Shown one piece after another: positions 9,175 through 17,547 of a stretch of DNA of 64,000 nt. Origin of the DNA: a bacterium (GTDB taxonomy: Bacteria > Cyanobacteriota > Vampirovibrionia > Gastranaerophilales > Gastranaerophilaceae); NCBI GenBank assembly GCA_017559905.1, contig JAFYQF010000002.1, positions 114,972 to 178,971 of the forward strand, written 5' to 3'. Position numbers and translations under genes: made by a program. The notes beneath the pieces are model-generated. The model made no database searches, was not told the DNA's origin, and saw only the letters and a list, made by a program, of their open reading frames with translations. How positions within the stretch are numbered: the stretch's first letter is position 1; each line of letters starts with the position of its first letter.

Positions 9175-9513
9175 ATGGCAAGAAAAGATATTGATAAATT
9201 TTTAGAAGAAATCGCAATTTCCACAGCTTGGGCAGAAGACTTCGCTAACGAAATTAAGGATGAAAAAACATTTGAAGCTATCAAAGAAATCGCTAACCTT
9301 AAAAATAAACAAGGAGATCGCCTTTATGATAACTTCCAATTATTTCAATTTTTAGGCGAAGAAACAGAACAAAAAGCAAACCTTGCAAAAAGATTTCTTC
9401 AAGACAATCCTGAATTTTCTACCAAAAACTTTAATCTACCAATGATTAACTATATTCTAAAAAACGATTTGTCAGAAGAAGCAATTGACGCTTTAATTAA
9501 AAATGCCAGATAA
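9175..9513 (+). CDS. Hypothetical 112-aa acidic helical protein
   Basis: Not recognised. It is a soluble, mostly alpha-helical protein rich in Glu, Lys, Asn and Phe, with no signal peptide, transmembrane segment or cysteine. The ATG is preceded by GAAAGG, and a sigma-28-like promoter lies just upstream. It ends 2 bases from the convergent rnhA stop. Good codon structure and a clean ribosome binding site support a real gene. Confidence 0.65.
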   Translation: MARKDIDKFLEEIAISTAWAEDFANEIKDEKTFEAIKEIANLKNKQGDRLYDNFQLFQFLGEETEQKANLAKRFLQDNPEFSTKNFNLPMINYILKNDLSEEAIDALIKNAR

Positions 9514-9515
9514 AA

Positions 9516-10007
9516 TTAAGCATCAACGCCGTCATCAATTAACAAGTTTTCTGATTTTGAAGAACTTACTGCCAAGCGGTCACAACGTTCATTAAATTCG
9601 TGCCCGTTATGTCCCTTAACCCAAATGAGTTCTATATCGTGCTGTTCCATAGCTTTTAACAAACGTAACCACAAATCAACATTTTTCACTGGTTTTTTAG
9701 CTGCAGTACGCCAATTATTCTTTTTCCAATTTTCAATCCATTTTTGTTCAAAAGCATCAATAAAATACTTACTATCAGAACAAATTTTTACCCTACAAGG
9801 TTTTTTAAGCGCTTCCAAACCAACAATAACAGCCAACAATTCCATTCTATTATTTGTTGTGACTTTATAGCCTGCCGTCAATTCTTTTTCATGACAATAA
9901 CCGGTAGCATCAGTATGTCTTAAAATAGTACCATACCCACCAGCACCAGGATTACCGCTACAAGCGCCATCTGTATACATCTCTATTAAAGTTTTCTCTC
10001 CAGCCAT
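9516..10007 (-). CDS. rnhA: Ribonuclease HI
   Basis: 163 residues, the normal size. RNase HI cuts the RNA strand of RNA-DNA hybrids. The four catalytic acids are visible: Asp13 in YTDGACSGNPG, Glu56 in NNRMELLA, Asp78 in CSDSKY and Asp143 in NERCDRLA, along with the histidines of VKGHNGHEFN and the basic-protrusion tryptophans near 90-99 (WIENWKKNNW). It is convergent with the 112-aa gene, almost touching it. Confidence 0.96.
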   Translation of the reverse strand: MAGEKTLIEMYTDGACSGNPGAGGYGTILRHTDATGYCHEKELTAGYKVTTNNRMELLAVIVGLEALKKPCRVKICSDSKYFIDAFEQKWIENWKKNNWRTAAKKPVKNVDLWLRLLKAMEQHDIELIWVKGHNGHEFNERCDRLAVSSSKSENLLIDDGVDA

Positions 10008-10043
10008 AACTGCGATAATATCGTTAATATAAGTTCAAGTCAA

Positions 10044-10718
10044 TTATCTTTTATATTTTTTCAAACGTTGCTTTTCACTTTTTTCTATTCGATTTGATTC
10101 TATTATTTTTTGAATTGATTTGTTGTACGTAAAATCATCTAATTTTGACTTTTTCAAATATTCTTCACTCAACTCGGGATACTTTATATAACAAACCGAA
10201 ACAAGCCAAGCAACAGCCATTTGTGCATAATAATCTTTTGACGAAAATTCATCTACTATCGCAACGATTTTATCCAAATAATATTCTTCAACGTAATAAT
10301 TTAACAACATTACAAACCCAAAACGAAGTTCATATTCTTTTTTTGACTTCAAATACGGTTGTAAGAAATCAAAAACATCTTGTTTATAAAATTTTACAAA
10401 CTTTAGTCCGCAACAAAAGCTGTCGCACACAGACCAATTGTCTATTTTTACAACAAAATCTTTTATCAATTGCAAATCTTGCGAGCTCTTTGCAACCAAT
10501 CCAATAACCATTCCCTGGAGCATAACTTCTTCCATATATTTTGGAGTGATATTTAAAAAGCTTTGCCAATCTGATATAGATATATTTTTCGCTAACTTAC
10601 GCAAAATCGGCAATCTAACTCCTAACACATTTTTCACATTTGGAAGTAATGATGCCGAAAATTTTTGATAATCAGACTCTGCCAAATATTCCAGTTGTAT
10701 TCTTATATCCTTAACCAT
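10044..10718 (-). CDS. AlkD-like DNA alkylation repair protein
   Basis: 224 residues made of HEAT-like helices. The pattern GVRLPILRKLAKNI near residues 33-46, then EEVMLQGMVIGL, KIDNWSVCDSFC and the helix run KEYELRFGFVMLLNYYV ... YYAQMAVAWLVSVCY fits the DNA alkylation repair family, whose glycosylase members remove N3- and N7-alkylpurines. The Trp-Asp pair in IDNWSVCDSF is at the expected active-site helix. A C-terminal basic tail (EKSEKQRLKKYKR) would favour DNA contact. The family assignment is firm, exact substrate not. Confidence 0.8.
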   Translation of the reverse strand: MVKDIRIQLEYLAESDYQKFSASLLPNVKNVLGVRLPILRKLAKNISISDWQSFLNITPKYMEEVMLQGMVIGLVAKSSQDLQLIKDFVVKIDNWSVCDSFCCGLKFVKFYKQDVFDFLQPYLKSKKEYELRFGFVMLLNYYVEEYYLDKIVAIVDEFSSKDYYAQMAVAWLVSVCYIKYPELSEEYLKKSKLDDFTYNKSIQKIIESNRIEKSEKQRLKKYKR

Positions 10719-10806
10719 ACGTAAATTATATCATGTATTTGTTGACTTGAATATTTTAAAAAACTATAATCAAGGAATAATCTGGTTAAAATAAAGGAGT
10801 TTGAGA

Positions 10807-11466
10807 ATGCTAGAAAATATTAAAAATTGGTTTTGCACACACTTTGACATTAAAGCTTATCCAACAACATACATTAATATTCTTGTTGCCTTGTTGATTT
10901 TCCCTTGTTTATTATTCCTACCTTCAAGATGGGGGTACGAAAACGGAGTTTTAGAGAATATTCAGATGATTGTATTATTCGCAGGAGTATTTTTGGCGCT
11001 AAAAAGCAAGGTTGATAAAAAATTCTTTATTTTTGTAGCTTTAGTGTTAGGAATATTAATCTTAAGAGAAATAAATTGTGGAAGAACAATCTTCTTCGCA
11101 ATACCAGGAGAAGTCAATTCATTCTATAGCTGGAAAGAAATCAAATACGGTTACCTTGCACACCCTATTTACGGAGCATTTATAGCTTCAGTTGGTGTTT
11201 ATTTCTTGTGGAACAAGTTATTCATTAACCTTTGGGACAAGATTAAAAATGTAAAATTACCAATTTGGGATATTAGTCTAATGATTTTAGGTATGGCGTT
11301 AGGAATATATGCAGAAGAAGTTTTCCACAACTTTGTATTCGAAGAAATTACTGAACTTCTATTCTACACAGGCTTAATCGGAATTATATATTTATACTCT
11401 CACCACAACAACTTCAAAAGAGAGCTTCCTGTCGCAACTGAAGCCGAAACAAAAGAAGAAGAATAA
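10807..11466 (+). CDS. Multi-pass membrane protein, unknown
   Basis: About 219 residues with roughly six hydrophobic segments (for example INILVALLIFPCLLFLP, MIVLFAGVFLAL, FIFVALVLGILIL, AFIASVGVYFLW and the C-terminal ISLMILGMALGIYAEE). No family recognised. Charged residues sit inside or next to membrane spans (REINCGRT, EEVFHNFVFEE), which may be functional. The ATG at 10807 has AAGGAG seven bases before it; a TTG two codons upstream is less likely. The C-terminus is acidic (EAETKEEE). Confidence 0.65.
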   Translation: MLENIKNWFCTHFDIKAYPTTYINILVALLIFPCLLFLPSRWGYENGVLENIQMIVLFAGVFLALKSKVDKKFFIFVALVLGILILREINCGRTIFFAIPGEVNSFYSWKEIKYGYLAHPIYGAFIASVGVYFLWNKLFINLWDKIKNVKLPIWDISLMILGMALGIYAEEVFHNFVFEEITELLFYTGLIGIIYLYSHHNNFKRELPVATEAETKEEE

Positions 11467-11499
11467 TTGTAAAGATTATTAAAAATACAAAAAAATCAC

Positions 11500-11527
11500 T
11501 AAAGATAGCCTACTTTTATGCCGATAA
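11500..11527 (+). promoter_or_regulatory. Sigma-28-like promoter of the lethal-factor-like gene
   Basis: TAAA at 11500-11503, 16 bases, then GCCGATAA at 11520-11527, an exact copy of the sigma-28 -10 consensus. It ends 29 bases before the ATG at 11557. Confidence 0.6.
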
Positions 11528-11556
11528 CCTAATTACACAATAGGAAGGTTATATTA

Positions 11557-14277
11557 ATGGATTTAAGTAGGCTTTTAAACTATTACGAAAAGAAAATCGG
11601 TCAAGAAATTGCTCCTGACGATTATTTTTTGCTGAAATATAATACGAATAAAAAAAGCTCTGTATTTCAAAAAGAAGATTTTGAAGCCTTAAAAAACGAT
11701 ATTATTACATTTGCAAAAATAGACTTTAATGAAAAAACTATTGCCCCTGGAGAACTCTTACAGCTTTATAACTCAAAAGTAGACAACGAGCACAAAGAAT
11801 ATGGGCTTTCTAATTTCTATATAAAATTTACAGACAAAATCGACAAGTTCGAAAAAGCTCAAAGAAAAGAAACAAAAACCGAATCTCCTATTGAACAATT
11901 AATCAAAGAAGAAAAAGAACTTGAACAAATAGACAACGAGAAAATAAAAAAATATACAGAAAATGAAAAATTAAAAAATGTAATCGGCAAATACGATATC
12001 GAAACAATAAATGAACTAGATGAAGCTCAAATAAAAAGATTTGATTACTTCCTTGAAAACTTACCTGACAAAATCTTTAATGAAGGATTGATGGGAATTG
12101 CAATGCTTGCCAAATTGGCAAACGAAAAAGATTTAACATTTATAAAAAACTTAGTTGAAATGGGCTTGCCTATAGATGCTTGTTTGGTGATTTTTAATGA
12201 ACATAACAATTTTGAAGGCAAAAATGATATCCTAAAAAAACTAACAGACAAATTATTTAAAGATTTTCAAAATGATGAAACCCTAAATAAAAATGACAAC
12301 CCACTTAATACAAAATCCGACTACTTGCTTGAATTATTTTTAGAGCCAGAAACCACCAAAAATTTAGCAAAATTTTACAACAGATTTGAAGAACAAGTTA
12401 CTGCAAAAAATTTATCTCAAATTCTAAATATTTGCTCTGAAAAAGACATCAATTTTGACAGGATATTAGAGCTCTTAGAAACGAGAAAACTAGAAGATAT
12501 AATCGAACACAGAGCTATTACTATCTCAAAACTTAATGACGAAGACTTTAAAAAAGCAAAAGTTTTATTTGCAAACCCTGAATACGATAGACTTTCTATT
12601 CAACCTCTACTTAATTTAACTCCTGAAAAGATAGAATTAATAAAAAACATAATTAACGATATTCCTGAAAGCGATTTTTCTTACTGGTCAACAGAAGATT
12701 TTTGCAACCTAAATACTGATGAGCTTGAAAGATTCAAAACCATAAGCAAAATAAAATTAGCAAACAACCCAATTGATACAGAAATTGCTTTGCGCCTAAT
12801 CAATCAACCCGAAAAAGTCATAGAAAAAATAAAAAACTACAAAAACATCCCAGAAAACCTTAATCAGAAGCTAATTATATTTATGGCAATGGCTGATGAT
12901 ACTATTCTTGACAAATTTATACAAGAGCACCCAAAATACAAATATGATTTAGATGAGAAAAAACAAGTTCTCACAATAACAAAACCCGAAACTTTTGGAC
13001 AAAAAGAACCAGATAAAATACCAACTCCAGCAAAAATATTAAAACAAACCTCAAAAGTTTCAGAATCAAACGAAGAAACCATTTTGCGTTACAACCTAAA
13101 CACCAAAAGCTTTGAAACAGTTAACAGTCTTCTTGAAACACACTCTAGCTCAAAAACTGTTGCAAACACACAGGAGAGCAGATTACAAAATATTGAATAC
13201 ACTAGAATTCCTACTGGTTATACGGATTTTAAAGATGGTCGAATTGTAACTAACCAAGAAATTAAGACTTTCGACAAAAACAACCACCTGATTCTAACCG
13301 AAAAGTATGAACTATCAAATGCAACAGGAATAGCAAACATTACAGAAACTGACGCCAATGGCGTAAAACGAACATTGCAAAAATCTACTATAGACAAACA
13401 CGGTAACTTACAAATAACAAAAGACTTTTCATCTCCAGATAACACTAGAACCCAGCAACAGTATTTAGAAGATGAAATAGGCAACAAACGTTCTGTTTAC
13501 AAAATTACTGACGCTAATGGAAACATATTATTTGATAGAACACAATCTATTTCAAAAATTTCGGAAAACAAATACATTTCCACACGCAATGGTAGAAGCT
13601 TTGAAGTCGAATTCAATGAAAAAGAAATCATTATAACAAACCCTACCAACAAAAAAGCAACAACAATTCCACTAGATACACTACTAAAAAAAGACGACAA
13701 AAATACTATCGTAAAACTTCTAAAAGGAATGAGTGCAGAACAACTTATTCTACTAAAACTTGGTGATATAAAAAGCATTGAGCTATATTCATCAGAAGTT
13801 ATGGATGGAACTTATGTTAACAATGCATACTGGAATGCTATTGAGAAAAGGATTTTTCTTGGAGATACAACTTACACAAACACACAAAAAAAATTCCTTC
13901 AAAGAAATGCTGGCGTGCTAGCTCACGAATATGGGCATTTCATTGATTGGGTAGCAAAAGACGTTAAAGGCGAACAAATTTCAGCCCGAACTTCTATAAG
14001 CAGAGTCAAAAAAGAAGAATTAAAGAATTTCCTCACTAAAGCAACTTCAGAAGAAGAAGAATTTATAGATTATTTTACAGGCTCATCAGAAGGGCTTGCA
14101 AGAGGTGCGGAAGAAACTTTGGCAGAGTCAAATACTATAATTAACTCTAACTCAGATAGAGCGCACTCAATAAGAGCTTATTACCTACAACGAAATTTCC
14201 CTCACACAATTTGTAGTAATGCTAAAGCCATTGAAAATTTAGAAGAACTCGCATTGAAAAAATTTGGACTAATATAA
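11557..14277 (+). CDS. Large protein with C-terminal anthrax-lethal-factor-like zinc peptidase domain
   Basis: 906 residues, no signal peptide. Residues 1-480 are helical and Glu/Lys/Asn-rich, including leucine-rich repeats of about 30 residues; 530-700 are beta-rich and hold Rhs/YD-like stretches (DANGVKRTLQKSTIDKHGNL, DANGNILFDRTQSI). The last 200 residues look like a gluzincin: HEYGH at 790-794 with candidate third ligand Glu among 852-857 (AEETLAE). The order HE-x-GH-x-x-D, then FIDYF, then the Glu helix, then SDRAHSIRAYYLQ matches the catalytic domain of Bacillus anthracis lethal factor (family M34/ATLF) as I recall it. Substrate unknown; it could be a toxin, effector or envelope protein. 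A sigma-28-like promoter lies upstream. Confidence 0.7.
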   Translation: MDLSRLLNYYEKKIGQEIAPDDYFLLKYNTNKKSSVFQKEDFEALKNDIITFAKIDFNEKTIAPGELLQLYNSKVDNEHKEYGLSNFYIKFTDKIDKFEKAQRKETKTESPIEQLIKEEKELEQIDNEKIKKYTENEKLKNVIGKYDIETINELDEAQIKRFDYFLENLPDKIFNEGLMGIAMLAKLANEKDLTFIKNLVEMGLPIDACLVIFNEHNNFEGKNDILKKLTDKLFKDFQNDETLNKNDNPLNTKSDYLLELFLEPETTKNLAKFYNRFEEQVTAKNLSQILNICSEKDINFDRILELLETRKLEDIIEHRAITISKLNDEDFKKAKVLFANPEYDRLSIQPLLNLTPEKIELIKNIINDIPESDFSYWSTEDFCNLNTDELERFKTISKIKLANNPIDTEIALRLINQPEKVIEKIKNYKNIPENLNQKLIIFMAMADDTILDKFIQEHPKYKYDLDEKKQVLTITKPETFGQKEPDKIPTPAKILKQTSKVSESNEETILRYNLNTKSFETVNSLLETHSSSKTVANTQESRLQNIEYTRIPTGYTDFKDGRIVTNQEIKTFDKNNHLILTEKYELSNATGIANITETDANGVKRTLQKSTIDKHGNLQITKDFSSPDNTRTQQQYLEDEIGNKRSVYKITDANGNILFDRTQSISKISENKYISTRNGRSFEVEFNEKEIIITNPTNKKATTIPLDTLLKKDDKNTIVKLLKGMSAEQLILLKLGDIKSIELYSSEVMDGTYVNNAYWNAIEKRIFLGDTTYTNTQKKFLQRNAGVLAHEYGHFIDWVAKDVKGEQISARTSISRVKKEELKNFLTKATSEEEEFIDYFTGSSEGLARGAEETLAESNTIINSNSDRAHSIRAYYLQRNFPHTICSNAKAIENLEELALKKFGLI

Positions 14278-14288
14278 ATTCAACAAAT

Positions 14289-15308
14289 TTATTCTTCATC
14301 TAAATCCTTATGATTTACTCCATTGTGTTCAGACATTACTTTTTCTCGATTATTTATATAGTAAGTTGAGGTTTTTTCATAAGCAAAGATGCGTTTTCCG
14401 TTTTTGTCATACCCAATACCCATTCTAATAGCATCAGCTAATGCATCAACAAAAATTGAGCTACATCCTTCACCTTTCTCAAAAGCAAAATCAAAAGCTT
14501 TTAGATTAAAAGATTCATTACCATCTTTATCCTTTACTATACAAGCCTCAATTAGGGTTTTCTTTTCTTTCAATGTCAAATGAGAAAGTTTCGAATTAAA
14601 ACGCACCATCATGCCTAACAACTTATTATCCCAATAATAACCTTTTTGAGTATTATACAACTTTGCAACTGACACAAAATCATTAATTTCAGCTAACTGC
14701 AACGGAATAATCTTTTGAGGTGAATTTTCACACGTATTAACTACTATTTCAAAAATTGGTTTAGAAAAATACGCTTCCTCACCAAAATCTTTAATCACAC
14801 AAACATCCGCGACTTTTTGCGCCAAATGTTGTTTCACTGAAGGTTTTATTTTCGCAAAAGTTTTTAATGATTGAAACAGATTATTGCTAAAAACTTTTTT
14901 ACCTCCCTTTGAAAGTAAATACGAACGTTCTCTCAATCTTAAAGTATCAGCGATTGAAAGCCCATCACTTTTATCCTTATATTCTGTATCATCGAGCACT
15001 TCAATACCCTGCAATTCATTAAAATAAGCACTAGAGTCACTTTCAAAAATACGAGAATCTTTCATTTCATAAGTTTGCATATACAATTTAGGGATATTTA
15101 ATGGTTGTTTTGGAGGATATAGAGGCAAATCATTGTAATCATATATTCTATAAACATCATCTTGATAATCTAATGTTGGGTCATACAACTCTTCATCTCT
15201 AAATGAAGATGAAACAATAAGTCCATCATTATCATCAACCATTCTACCCTTGAATTGTGGTAAAACTTGAACTTTGGGGATAAATGTATTAATATTTTTT
15301 ATCTGCAC
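14289..15308 (-). CDS. Hypothetical protein with F-x-G N-terminal tag, 339 aa
   Basis: Not recognised. The N-terminus (MQIKNINTFIPKVQVLPQFKG) carries the F-K-G tag seen in other proteins here. The next 100 residues are acidic and Tyr-rich (for example YRIYDYNDLPLYPP), followed by a helical domain from about residue 140. No membrane segment, and no catalytic motif seen. It is convergent with the lethal-factor-like gene (11-base gap), and the 192-aa gene on the same strand lies 36 bases upstream, so the two are probably one operon. Confidence 0.65.
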   Translation of the reverse strand: MQIKNINTFIPKVQVLPQFKGRMVDDNDGLIVSSSFRDEELYDPTLDYQDDVYRIYDYNDLPLYPPKQPLNIPKLYMQTYEMKDSRIFESDSSAYFNELQGIEVLDDTEYKDKSDGLSIADTLRLRERSYLLSKGGKKVFSNNLFQSLKTFAKIKPSVKQHLAQKVADVCVIKDFGEEAYFSKPIFEIVVNTCENSPQKIIPLQLAEINDFVSVAKLYNTQKGYYWDNKLLGMMVRFNSKLSHLTLKEKKTLIEACIVKDKDGNESFNLKAFDFAFEKGEGCSSIFVDALADAIRMGIGYDKNGKRIFAYEKTSTYYINNREKVMSEHNGVNHKDLDEE

Positions 15309-15344
15309 AAATGTAATCCTTTTTAATTTATATACAACTTATAC

Positions 15345-15923
15345 TTATTTGTTTAAATTATTAAACAAGACTTTGAAGAAATTTGGACGAGAAGGTCTAC
15401 TTGTATTACCAAAAAACCCAAAAGAAAATATTTTTGTTAGGTAATCATCAGTTGTTTTATAAAAATTACGATCTTTTTCTGCCTGTTTTCGTTCAAACAT
15501 AAATCTATCATAATCTCCAAGTTGGATTAATGGATTTTTGCTTGGAAAAGAAATTGGTTGCCTAAACTTCAATTCTGCGGGTTTTAAATCCTCACGTTTT
15601 TTCAATTGGTAATCCGCAACTTTTTGCCCTTTAACAATATAATAAATTCGTTTTTGGTTTGTTATTTTCCCAGTAATGTCATTCATATAATGAGTAGCAG
15701 TCATAAGTTTATTAACAAATGAAAATTCTCCATTTTCAAAAGTTCTAGATACTCTTTCATAAATAAATTTGTCATCAAAAAATTCATTTATAGAATGCTT
15801 AACTTTAATCATATTAACTTGGTTAGCGGGAGCATCTTTTGAATTTTTCAACAAATGATATCCCTGTAAACGTTTACTAATAGCGAATGACGCAGCCTTT
15901 AATTTATCTGGAGTAATCTTCAT
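15345..15923 (-). CDS. Hypothetical basic protein, 192 aa
   Basis: Not recognised. It is basic and soluble, starting MKITPDKLKAASFAISKRL, with a run of predicted beta segments around residues 55-105 (YERVSRTFENGEFSFVNKL, QKRIYYIVKGQKVADYQL). A Lys/Arg- and Phe-rich C-terminus follows. The ATG has GGAAAGG upstream. It leads a probable two-gene operon with the 339-aa gene and is divergent from the HExxH gene. Confidence 0.6.
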   Translation of the reverse strand: MKITPDKLKAASFAISKRLQGYHLLKNSKDAPANQVNMIKVKHSINEFFDDKFIYERVSRTFENGEFSFVNKLMTATHYMNDITGKITNQKRIYYIVKGQKVADYQLKKREDLKPAELKFRQPISFPSKNPLIQLGDYDRFMFERKQAEKDRNFYKTTDDYLTKIFSFGFFGNTSRPSRPNFFKVLFNNLNK

Positions 15924-16014
15924 TTATATACCTTTCCTAATCAACATAATATTGTGTTACAAATATAACACAAACATAGCAAAAAAAAACATATTTAGTT
16001 TTCTAATAAACACT

Positions 16015-16839
16015 ATGTTTACAGCAAACAGACTTACTCCTAAATTAAAATTACCATACGGACAAATAAAAGGCTCTTTTTCTCAAAGACAAAACGCTTC
16101 AATTGAACTTGTGGATAAATTTTATAAAAAGTTGATACCTGAATTCAACAAAGATAACAAAATCTCAATAAACAAACTGCAAGAAGTAGTTGATAGTTTT
16201 TTTGAAAAAAAAATTTTTGTTCAGGCAAAATCTTGTTCAAACCCAGATTGCGATGGCCAAAACGATATTTTTTATTCACCTTATACTGGTAAAATAAATA
16301 AAATGACCATTGAAATTGAAGAAAAAAACGGTTTTATTGATATTAAGAATTTAACTACTATTTTACACGAATTTCAACACGTGTCAGACCAACTACATCA
16401 CCCAAAATTCCTTGCAGGCGAACAATATTTGACAATGCGCAATTTGATAACAAAAGAATATTTAGACCTTATAGATGACCACTTATACAAGAGAGAGAGT
16501 TTATTTCGTGACGAAACCGACAAAGAAAACATATTAACAAACCTCTTGAATAAATTAAAAGATTTTTTAAAGGACAAAAGCGCAGAAGAAAGTATACTTT
16601 ATATACAAGATGCAAAAAACACACTCCTACAAGAAGCTCAAGCATACAAAACCCAAAGAAAATATGCCAAAAAGCTTTATAAAAAACATATAAAAATCAA
16701 AAGAGGCGATCTTATGAATCAAAACAAAGCCTTTATGTTTGATGAAAAAATTGCATTGCTAAAGAAACTAGGATTTGAAATCATAAATAACGAACGCCAA
16801 AAATTCAAAGAAGAATGCAATAAATTGCATCTTTTTTAA
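16015..16839 (+). CDS. Hypothetical protein with HExxH zinc-peptidase motif
   Basis: About 274 residues. The N-terminus has an I-K-G-S-F-S tag-like segment near residue 20. A HEFQH motif (in TTILHEFQHVSDQLHHP, about residues 118-122) is the zinc-binding pattern of metallopeptidases, and an acidic helix LLQEAQAYKTQRKY about 90 residues later could supply the third ligand. Two cysteines in SCSNPDCDGQ may form a small site. No signal peptide. The ATG at 16015 is favoured over a TTG at 15952 because the extra 21 residues look random, but no clear ribosome binding site is present. Family not identified. Confidence 0.6.
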   Translation: MFTANRLTPKLKLPYGQIKGSFSQRQNASIELVDKFYKKLIPEFNKDNKISINKLQEVVDSFFEKKIFVQAKSCSNPDCDGQNDIFYSPYTGKINKMTIEIEEKNGFIDIKNLTTILHEFQHVSDQLHHPKFLAGEQYLTMRNLITKEYLDLIDDHLYKRESLFRDETDKENILTNLLNKLKDFLKDKSAEESILYIQDAKNTLLQEAQAYKTQRKYAKKLYKKHIKIKRGDLMNQNKAFMFDEKIALLKKLGFEIINNERQKFKEECNKLHLF

Positions 16840-16951
16840 ATTCTAAAATTTCCCCAAATAACATTTTGCCCAATGTATTTAAATATATAATTTGAGCAGA
16901 AAGAACCAAGTTTTTTGTTGGCGTTCACCCAACCTACTATTTATAAAAACA

Positions 16952-16979
16952 AAAGACAAGGTTAAAACCCTTGTCTTTA
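16952..16979 (-). terminator. Hairpin terminator after tRNA-Arg
   Basis: AAAGACAAGG and CCTTGTCTTT form a 10-bp stem. On the minus strand it follows the tRNA and is trailed by TTTTGTTTTT. A small second repeat (GTTGG-CCAAC at 16918-16934) lies beyond it. Confidence 0.75.
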
Positions 16980-16995
16980 TTGTGTTTTAAATATT

Positions 16996-17069
16996 TACGC
17001 GCGGAGGGATTCGAACCCCCGACCTTTTGGTTCGTAGCCAAACACTCTATCCAACTGAGCTACGCACGC
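16996..17069 (-). tRNA. tRNA-Arg(ACG)
   Basis: The minus strand folds as a full cloverleaf of 74 nt: acceptor GCGTGCG with CGCGCGT, D arm GCTC-AGTTGGATA-GAGT, anticodon arm TTTGG-CTACGAA-CCAAA, and T arm GGGGG-TTCGAAT-CCCTC. The anticodon is ACG (Arg). Position 1:72 is a G-U wobble. The 3' CCA is not encoded (TAAAT follows). Confidence 0.95.
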
Positions 17070-17253
17070 ATATTTTACTGTCACTAGTTTATACTACCAA
17101 ATAAATTTTTATTTTCAAGCCCTTTTTTATTTTTACTAAAATTTTTAAACTTTTTTTCAGAAACGGATATATTATTAATATTAGCTCTTTTCAAATTCCA
17201 ATTTATAAGACATAATCATAGCATAATATTAATCAACTTTGAGAAGGGTTATC

Positions 17254-17475
17254 ATGAATCATACAAATCAAAATTCGGACAATATTAAACTTACAAAAAG
17301 AGAAATTGAAGTTGTTAAATTGCTTATTGAAGGGTTTGAAAACGAAGGAATCGCAGACAAAATCAACATTAGCACTCACACTGTAAAAGCTCACATTAGT
17401 GGAATTATGAAAAAACTCGACGCAAAAAACAGAACAGAAGCCGCCTGCAAAGCCCTTAAGCTCCAGCTTTTATAA
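17254..17475 (+). CDS. LuxR/GerE-type solo helix-turn-helix protein
   Basis: 73 residues consisting only of a GerE-type DNA-binding domain (LTKREIEVVKLLIEGFENEGIA ... INISTHTVKAHISGIMKKL). It resembles the C-terminal domain of the response regulator at 8416. With no receiver or ligand domain, it may act as a constitutive or competing DNA-binding protein. The ATG at 17254 has AGAAGG upstream. A 180-base AT-rich region separates it from the tRNA. Confidence 0.85.
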   Translation: MNHTNQNSDNIKLTKREIEVVKLLIEGFENEGIADKINISTHTVKAHISGIMKKLDAKNRTEAACKALKLQLL

Positions 17476-17497
17476 TTCTTTAATGAATGTAACATTT

Positions 17498-17526
17498 TTG
17501 AATGTTTTCGAAAATCTTATTATAAT
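17498..17526 (+). promoter_or_regulatory. Sigma-70-type promoter of the amidase-murI operon
   Basis: TTGAAT at 17498-17503 and TATAAT at 17521-17526 are spaced by 17 bases, close to the housekeeping consensus, and lie 22 bases before the amidase ATG. Confidence 0.65.
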
Positions 17527-17547
17527 ATTTTTGTGAGATTTTAAATT

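Noticed and set aside
10801..10806. TTG start for the six-span membrane protein
   Set aside because: The ATG at 10807 has the better-spaced AAGGAG.
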